Assembly (NCBI GenBank): GCA_038533575.1 | Contig: JBCAYL010000001.1 | Span: 1,144,226-1,208,225, forward strand | Length of the DNA: 64,000 nt | From: Pseudomonadota bacterium | GTDB taxonomy: Bacteria; Pseudomonadota; Alphaproteobacteria; Rhodobacterales; Rhodobacteraceae | Direction of reading: 5' to 3' | Shown here: positions 59,426 through 64,000 of the stretch, in pieces | Layout: each line of letters starts with the position of its first letter | Position numbering within the stretch: the stretch's first letter is position 1 | Program-made: the position numbers and the translations under genes | Notes under the pieces: generated by a model | Told to the model about the DNA's origin: nothing | Databases searched by the model: none | The model's input: the letters and a program-made list of their open reading frames with translations, nothing else

Positions 59426-60556
59426 CTAGAGGGGCTCGATGTCCCCCTCGGCTCGGCGGGAGTGAAAGTCTGCCTCCCACGCGTCAAAGGTTCCTGCCGC
59501 GATGGCGGCCCGCATCCCTGCCATGATCTCCTGGAAGTAATGCAGGTTGTGCCATGTCAGCAGCATGCCAGAGATCATCTCGTTCGAACGGAAGACGTGG
59601 TGGAGGTAGGCGCGCGCGTAGTTCCGGCAGGCCGGACAGGTGCAGTCTTCATCGAGGGGGCGCGGATCGTCGGCATGGCGCGCATTCTTGATGTTGACGA
59701 CGCCGCGCCGCGTGAAGGCCTGCCCCGTGCGGCCGGACCGGGAGGGCAGCACGCAATCCATCATGTCGATGCCGCGCTTCACCGCGCCCACGATGTCATC
59801 GGGCTTGCCCACCCCCATGAGATATCGGGGCTTCTTCACCGGCAGCTGTTCGGGCGCGTAGTCGAGACAGCCAAACATGGCCTCCTGCCCCTCGCCCACC
59901 GCCAGGCCGCCCACGGCGTAGCCGTCGAACTCGATGGCGCGCAACGCCTCCGCCGACCGGGCGCGCAGATCCTCTTCGAGCCCGCCCTGCTGAATCCCGA
60001 AGAGCGCGTGTCCGGGCCTGTCACCGAAGGCCTCACGCGAGCGCGCCGCCCATCGCATCGAGAGCTCCATGCTTTCCTCGATGCGCGTGCGGTCCGCCGG
60101 AAGGGCCGGGCATTCGTCGAAGCACATCACGATGTCGGAACCGAGAAGCCGCTGGATCTCCATGGATCGCTCGGGAGTGAGCGCGTGCTCGGAGCCGTCG
60201 ATATGGCTCTTGAAGGTCACGCCGGTCTCATCGAGCTTCCGGAGGCCCGCGAGGCTCATGACCTGGAAGCCGCCGCTGTCAGTCAGGATCGGCCGCTCCC
60301 AGTTCATGAAGCGATGCAGGCCTCCGAGCGCGGCGATCCGCTCCGCCGTGGGACGCAGCATGAGATGGTAGGTGTTGCCGAGCAGGATATCGGCGCCCGT
60401 CGCGCGCACGGACTCGGGCATCATGGCCTTGACCGTCGCCGCCGTGCCCACGGGCATGAAGGCGGGCGTGCGCACCTCGCCGCGCGGCGTGCGGATGACG
60501 CCTGTGCGGGCGCGCCCGTCGCGCGCCGTCAGCTCAAACTCGAACCGGTCGCTCAT
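59426..60556 (-). CDS. tgt: Queuine/preQ1 tRNA-ribosyltransferase
   Basis: The 376-aa product has the catalytic Asp motif [16 protein letters not shown] and [14 protein letters not shown]. It also has [33 protein letters not shown] and the zinc site [16 protein letters not shown]. Tgt exchanges guanine for preQ1 (bacterial) at tRNA position 34. The ATG at 60556 is used. Together with queA at 31.5-32.5 kb it covers two steps of queuosine synthesis. Confidence 0.97.
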   Translation of the reverse strand: MSDRFEFELTARDGRARTGVIRTPRGEVRTPAFMPVGTAATVKAMMPESVRATGADILLGNTYHLMLRPTAERIAALGGLHRFMNWERPILTDSGGFQVMSLAGLRKLDETGVTFKSHIDGSEHALTPERSMEIQRLLGSDIVMCFDECPALPADRTRIEESMELSMRWAARSREAFGDRPGHALFGIQQGGLEEDLRARSAEALRAIEFDGYAVGGLAVGEGQEAMFGCLDYAPEQLPVKKPRYLMGVGKPDDIVGAVKRGIDMMDCVLPSRSGRTGQAFTRRGVVNIKNARHADDPRPLDEDCTCPACRNYARAYLHHVFRSNEMISGMLLTWHNLHYFQEIMAGMRAAIAAGTFDAWEADFHSRRAEGDIEPL

Positions 60557-60636
60557 CCCGGGAACCAACTCTTCTGCCTCTGGTTAATGTCGCGAGCTAC
60601 GCCAAGACGCGCATAAAGCCAACGGGGAGAAATTGC

Positions 60637-62034
60637 ATGAGCGACACGGCGATCAGTCTGGGCTGGGAGGAGTGGCTGTCCCTGCCGGATCTCGGCCTTC
60701 CCGCGATCAAGGCGAAGATCGACACCGGGGCCAAGACGTCAGCCCTCCATGCGTTCGATATCGAGCAATTCGGTCCGGCCACGCGCCCCAAGGTCCGCTT
60801 CGCCATCCATCCCATCCCGGGAAACCGCGATCTCACCATCCCCTGTTCGGCCACGGTCGTCGACCGCCGCGAGGTCACCTCGTCGAACGGGGAGACGGAG
60901 CTGCGATACGTCATCGAGACGCCGATCAAGTTCGGCGACCGCTCCTGGCCCATCCATGTTACCCTCACCGATCGCGACGGCATGGCCTACCGGATGCTGC
61001 TCGGACGACAGGCCTTCACCGAAGACACGATCGTGAACCCCACGGAAGCCTGCCTGCAGCCGGAGCTCAATTACGAGGCCTACACCGCGCCGCAGCTCAA
61101 GAAGGCGATCAAAAGCCGGGCCCTGCGCGTGGCGGTCCTGAGCCGCGAACCGAACAACTACTCGACGAAACGCATCGTTCTTGAGGGGGAAAAGCGCGGG
61201 CACACCGTGGAGGTCATCGACACCACGCGCTGTTACATGGCGATCAACGCGCGGGCGCCGGAGGTCTATTACGACGGCCAGCGCCTGCCGCGCTATGACG
61301 CGGTCATCCCCCGCATCGGCGCCTCCATCACCCCCTACGGCACCGCCATCATCCGCCAGTTCGAGACGTTGGGCACCTATTGCGTGAACGGGTCGGACGG
61401 GATCACCGCCTCCCGCGACAAGCTCCACGCGCACCAAGTCCTTGCGCGGCACGGGATCGGAATGCCGGTTACGGCCTTTGCGAACTCTCCGCAGGACACC
61501 GAGAACCTGATGAGCCTCGTGGGCACGGCACCTCTCATCGTGAAATTACTCGAATCCACGCAGGGTAAGGGCGTCGTGCTCGCAGAAACGAAGAAGGCGG
61601 CGCAGTCCGTCATCGATGCCTTCCGCGGCCTCAAGGCGAACTTTCTCGTGCAGGACTTCGTGAAGGAAGCCGCCGGCGAAGACATTCGATGCCTCGTCAT
61701 CGCGGGCAAGGTGGTGGCGGCCATGAAGCGCACGAGCGCGGGCGACGATTTCCGCTCGAACCTGCATCGGGGCGGCACGGCGAAGGTGACAAAGCTCTCG
61801 AGGGCCGAACGTGAGGCGGCGACCAAGGCCGCGAGAGCCTTCAAGCTCGGCATCGCGGGAGTCGATCTGCTGCGGGGGGCCGAGGGGCCCAAGCTCCTCG
61901 AGGTGAACTCCTCTCCCGGTCTCGAAGGCATCGAGAAGAGCACGGGCAAGAACATCGCTGGGCTTCTCTTCGACGAGATCGAGACGCGCGTGCGCCCTGC
62001 CCCGCTGCGCAAGGGCCGGACGCGGAGTGCCTAG
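60637..62034 (+). CDS. RimB-RimK fusion: retropepsin-like domain plus RimK-type ATP-grasp ligase
   Basis: The 465-aa product has two parts. Residues 1-140 form a RimB-like aspartic protease domain (AIKAKIDTGAKTSALHAFDI; LLGRQAFTEDTIVNP). Residues 165-465 are a RimK ATP-grasp ligase (DAVIPRIGASITPYGTAIIR; STQGKGVVLAETKK; PKLLEVNSSPGLEGIEKSTG). RimK adds glutamates to ribosomal protein S6, and RimB trims poly-glutamate chains. Having both in one chain puts writer and eraser together. Substrate is not shown by sequence. It is divergent from tgt by 80 nt. Confidence 0.88.
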   Translation: MSDTAISLGWEEWLSLPDLGLPAIKAKIDTGAKTSALHAFDIEQFGPATRPKVRFAIHPIPGNRDLTIPCSATVVDRREVTSSNGETELRYVIETPIKFGDRSWPIHVTLTDRDGMAYRMLLGRQAFTEDTIVNPTEACLQPELNYEAYTAPQLKKAIKSRALRVAVLSREPNNYSTKRIVLEGEKRGHTVEVIDTTRCYMAINARAPEVYYDGQRLPRYDAVIPRIGASITPYGTAIIRQFETLGTYCVNGSDGITASRDKLHAHQVLARHGIGMPVTAFANSPQDTENLMSLVGTAPLIVKLLESTQGKGVVLAETKKAAQSVIDAFRGLKANFLVQDFVKEAAGEDIRCLVIAGKVVAAMKRTSAGDDFRSNLHRGGTAKVTKLSRAEREAATKAARAFKLGIAGVDLLRGAEGPKLLEVNSSPGLEGIEKSTGKNIAGLLFDEIETRVRPAPLRKGRTRSA

Positions 62035-62043
62035 ATCACGGTG

Positions 62044-62334
62044 CTAGTGCGGTTTACCCGGGGCATGACCCGCCGGATGGTCCACGCCCCAGACGAGCGC
62101 CGCATCCTTTTCGAGCTTCGCATTCTGCCGCCGGTCGAGCTCCTCGAGGGCCAGCGCGACGCTCCCGGTCTTTGCGAGCGCGCGATCGAAGGCCTTGCGC
62201 ACGGTCGCCACACTCCAGGGCAGCACGGCGCTCGCCACCCAGCGCCGCAGCTCAGGCGGCAGCTGATCGAAGTCCTGCATCGGGCGCCGAGACGCCCGGC
62301 ACCTCAAGCCGGTCATGCCAAGATTGCGGGCCAT
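62044..62334 (-). CDS. DUF6525 family protein
   Basis: The 96-aa product has an N-terminal basic stretch, then DQLPPELRRWVASAVLPWSV and RKAFDRALAKTGSVALALEE, typical of DUF6525 proteins seen in Rhodobacteraceae. Function is unknown. GGGAGG lies 7 nt before ATG 62334; the frame is open further upstream but that part is unlikely to be translated. Convergent with the RimB-RimK gene. Confidence 0.8.
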   Translation of the reverse strand: MARNLGMTGLRCRASRRPMQDFDQLPPELRRWVASAVLPWSVATVRKAFDRALAKTGSVALALEELDRRQNAKLEKDAALVWGVDHPAGHAPGKPH

Positions 62335-62504
62335 GGGCATCCTCCCGGAAGCAATCAGAGGTAGAATAGCAAACGGAGCCCCCTTGCGTCCAATGGAAGA
62401 CGCCGAGCAGACCGCCGAAGCGCGGTTCGTCGCGCGTTGGAATGGCCGGGGAAAGAGTTTACGATGCTTCGTCTTGTGCATATATCGCCCACGAGGAGCG
62501 ACAC

Positions 62505-62864
62505 ATGACCCAAATGAGCCAGGCAGAGGGCGATCTCGTAATTCGCCCGTCGACGACCGACCACACGCTCTATGACAGCGTGGTGGAAGCGATCCGGACG
62601 GTCTACGACCCGGAGATCCCCGTCAATATCTTCGATCTGGGCCTGATTTACACGATCTCGATCAGCGAAGAGAACGCCGTGCTTGTGATCATGACGCTGA
62701 CCGCACCGGGCTGCCCGGTGGCCGAAGACATGCCCGGATGGGTAGCAGACGCCGTCGAGCCCCTTCCGGGGATCAAGCAGGTCGATGTAGAGATCACCTG
62801 GGACCCGCCCTGGGGCATGGACATGATGAGCGAGGAAGCCCGGCTCGAGCTCGGCTTCATGTGA
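62505..62864 (+). CDS. sufT: SUF system Fe-S assembly protein SufT (DUF59/MIP18)
   Basis: The 119-aa product has the DUF59 core VVEAIRTVYDPEIPVNIFDL, LVIMTLTAPGCPVAEDMPGW and VDVEITWDPPWGMDMMSEEA. The Cys in APGCPV is the conserved reactive one. SufT helps mature or repair Fe-S proteins. ATG at 62505 follows GAGGAG. No other suf gene is near. It is 8 nt before the TfoX-like gene. Confidence 0.92.
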   Translation: MTQMSQAEGDLVIRPSTTDHTLYDSVVEAIRTVYDPEIPVNIFDLGLIYTISISEENAVLVIMTLTAPGCPVAEDMPGWVADAVEPLPGIKQVDVEITWDPPWGMDMMSEEARLELGFM

Positions 62865-62872
62865 CGCGATAG

Positions 62873-63202
62873 ATGGCGGTCACGGCAGAAGATATCGCCT
62901 TTGTCAGGGATCTCTTCTCCGGCCTGCCAGCATTGACCACGCGCAAGATGTTTGGCGGGCTCTCGGTCTATTCCGAGGGGCAGATCTTCGCAATCATCGG
63001 TCCGGAAAACCGCATCTACATCAAGGCCTCCGGTCCATTGGCTGAGGCGCTCGCCGCGGAGGGCGGCGCGCAATTTGTCTACGAGGGCAAGGAAAAGACG
63101 GCGTCCATGGGCTATTGGACGCTCCCGGAAAGCGCGCTCGATGACCCGGACGAGGCGGCGGACTGGGCACGGCGCGCTCTGGATGCAGCCGTGCGCGGCT
63201 GA
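62873..63202 (+). CDS. TfoX/Sxy N-terminal-domain protein
   Basis: The 109-aa product has the TfoX N-terminal features AEDIAFVRDLFSGLPALTTR, KMFGGLSVYSEGQIFAIIG and ASMGYWTLPESALDDPDE. There is no C-terminal TfoX domain. In gammaproteobacteria such proteins act with CRP in competence; a role here is not established. It forms a close plus-strand run with sufT and the acetyltransferase. Confidence 0.88.
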   Translation: MAVTAEDIAFVRDLFSGLPALTTRKMFGGLSVYSEGQIFAIIGPENRIYIKASGPLAEALAAEGGAQFVYEGKEKTASMGYWTLPESALDDPDEAADWARRALDAAVRG

Positions 63203-63208
63203 TCCTGC

Positions 63209-63766
63209 ATGACAGACACCCGCAGCGAGAGAGAAAAGATGATCGCCGGCGATCTTTATCGCCCCGGTGATGCGGAGCTCGTGGCCGCGCGTGCCAGGGC
63301 ACAGGAGCTCATGGCCGCTTATAACCGGACAACCGTCTCCGACGGTGACGCGCGTCGCCCGATCCTCGACGAGCTGCTCGGCTCGCGCGGCAAGGACTGC
63401 GCCATACGAGCGCCCTTCTACGTCGATTACGGCACCAATATTCACCTCGGTGACGACGTCTTCTTCAACTACGGCTGCACCGTGCTCGACATCTGCCCGG
63501 TGACCATCGGCGACCGAACGCAGATCGGCCCGATGACGCAAATCCTCGCCGCAGATCACCCGCGAGACGCGGAGAGCCGCGCCGCGTTTCTCGAGCTTGG
63601 CCAGCCCATAACCATTGGCGCGGATGTCTGGATCGGGGGTGGTGCGCTCATCTTGCCGGGCGTCACCATCGGGGACCACGCGATCATCGGCGCGGGCGCC
63701 GTTGTCACGCGGGACGTGCGCGACGGTGTGACCGTTGCGGGCAATCCGGCCCGCCCCCTACGCTAA
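63209..63766 (+). CDS. Sugar O-acetyltransferase (maltose acetyltransferase-like, hexapeptide repeat)
   Basis: The 185-aa product has the Mac N-terminal domain (SEREKMIAGDLYRPGDAELV) and left-handed beta-helix repeats (IHLGDDVFFNYGCTVLDICP; ITIGADVWIGGGALILPGVT). The catalytic His is in ILAADHPRDAE. It O-acetylates a sugar or sugar-like alcohol using acetyl-CoA. Specificity is unknown. The end overlaps the convergent 48-aa gene by 9 nt. Confidence 0.92.
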   Translation: MTDTRSEREKMIAGDLYRPGDAELVAARARAQELMAAYNRTTVSDGDARRPILDELLGSRGKDCAIRAPFYVDYGTNIHLGDDVFFNYGCTVLDICPVTIGDRTQIGPMTQILAADHPRDAESRAAFLELGQPITIGADVWIGGGALILPGVTIGDHAIIGAGAVVTRDVRDGVTVAGNPARPLR

Positions 63767-63904
63767 GCCAAGCACTGCGCGCAGCCGTGCCCAGAGCCGC
63801 GCGCGGCGCTCGATGCGATCTTTTGCTACCAATTTTGCAAACAGCGCGCGCTCCTTCTCTGCTTCTGTTTTGGCGGGACGCGGCGGAAAGAACCAAACGG
63901 CCAT
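63758..63904 (-). CDS. 48-aa basic peptide, function unknown
   Basis: MAVWFFPPRPAKTEAEKERA starts the product; the rest is a highly charged helix ending ARLWARLRAVLGLA. AAAGGAG lies 6 nt before the ATG at 63904. It overlaps the convergent acetyltransferase stop by 9 nt. No family is recognised. The strong ribosome-binding site supports it. Confidence 0.6.
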   Translation of the reverse strand: MAVWFFPPRPAKTEAEKERALFAKLVAKDRIERRARLWARLRAVLGLA

Positions 63905-64000
63905 GGACTTACTCCTTTGTGTCTCGGGAGTAAGATACGCCACGGCCCCGCCCTTGCATCCCGGCCAAATCGCAACCACACTTTCATTCATGCAAATGCC

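Overview
The window is about 64 kb of GC-rich alphaproteobacterial chromosome, most likely from the Roseobacter/Rhodobacteraceae group. The support is the ALAS-type hemA with an FNR-type box upstream, the valine-degradation cluster, a gene-transfer-agent-type holin and endolysin next to cytochrome c maturation genes, LsrB/VtlR-type LysR, DUF6525 and DUF1127 proteins, and the ArgC, TfoX and SufT variants usual in that group. It is mainly core housekeeping DNA, densely packed, with no integrase, transposase, rRNA operon or CRISPR array. Genus and species cannot be read from it.

Layout. 1-5.2 kb (minus): ccmF (cut by the window edge), a holin-endolysin pair, ccmE, argC, murI and an acyltransferase. 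5.4-9.8 kb (plus): LysR regulator, a gene-poor spacer with a candidate small RNA, purL, then bolA-small membrane protein-grxD. 9.8-10.8 kb (minus): a coiled-coil protein and zapA. 11-14.7 kb (plus): tkt, a 47-aa membrane peptide, gap and a DUF1127-like peptide; coaD follows on minus. 15.4-20.7 kb (plus): valine degradation (mmsA, an unknown 139-aa protein, isobutyryl-CoA dehydrogenase, 3-hydroxyisobutyryl-CoA hydrolase, mmsB) and a 27-aa membrane peptide. 20.7-24.8 kb (minus): uvrA and an MFS transporter. 24.9-27.9 kb (plus): a 931-aa exported vWA protein with six tandem repeats, and another 27-aa membrane peptide. 27.9-35.8 kb (minus): lpd behind a 22-bp palindrome, DUF924, MFS, queA and a 1088-aa AsmA-like protein. 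35.9-39.8 kb (plus): bcp, M23 peptidase, bactofilin and an MFS transporter. 39.9-46.2 kb (minus): prfB, mrcA, amiC and an aminotransferase. 46.2-48.3 kb (plus): an M48 protease/TPR protein and a DsbA/ScsC-like oxidoreductase. 48.3-51.2 kb (minus): a RodZ-like protein and hemA. 51.4-52.7 kb (plus): an M20 peptidase. 52.9-58.1 kb (minus): tRNA-Asp, pirin, tRNA-Val(UAC), a histidine phosphatase, tRNA-Val(CAC), an HU-like protein and lon. 58.4-64 kb: a lipoprotein, DUF4149, tgt (minus), a RimB-RimK fusion, DUF6525 (minus), sufT, tfoX-like, a sugar acetyltransferase and a 48-aa peptide (minus).

How the genes work together. Several themes recur: envelope growth (murI, mrcA, amiC, M23 plus bactofilin, RodZ-like, AsmA-like, M48 plus DsbA-like); redox, haem and Fe-S (ccmE/F, hemA, grxD-bolA, sufT, bcp); queuosine tRNA modification (queA, tgt); and central carbon metabolism (tkt, gap, lpd, valine catabolism). 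The items most worth follow-up are the GTA-type lysis pair between ccmE and ccmF, whose endolysin carries an EF-hand-like loop; a CUCCC-loop hairpin plus terminator beside the LysR gene; the vWA six-repeat protein; the palindrome before lpd; the RimB-RimK fusion; and the RodZ-like protein with a duplicated C-terminal domain. I saw no multi-gene defence island or other clearly novel multi-gene system.
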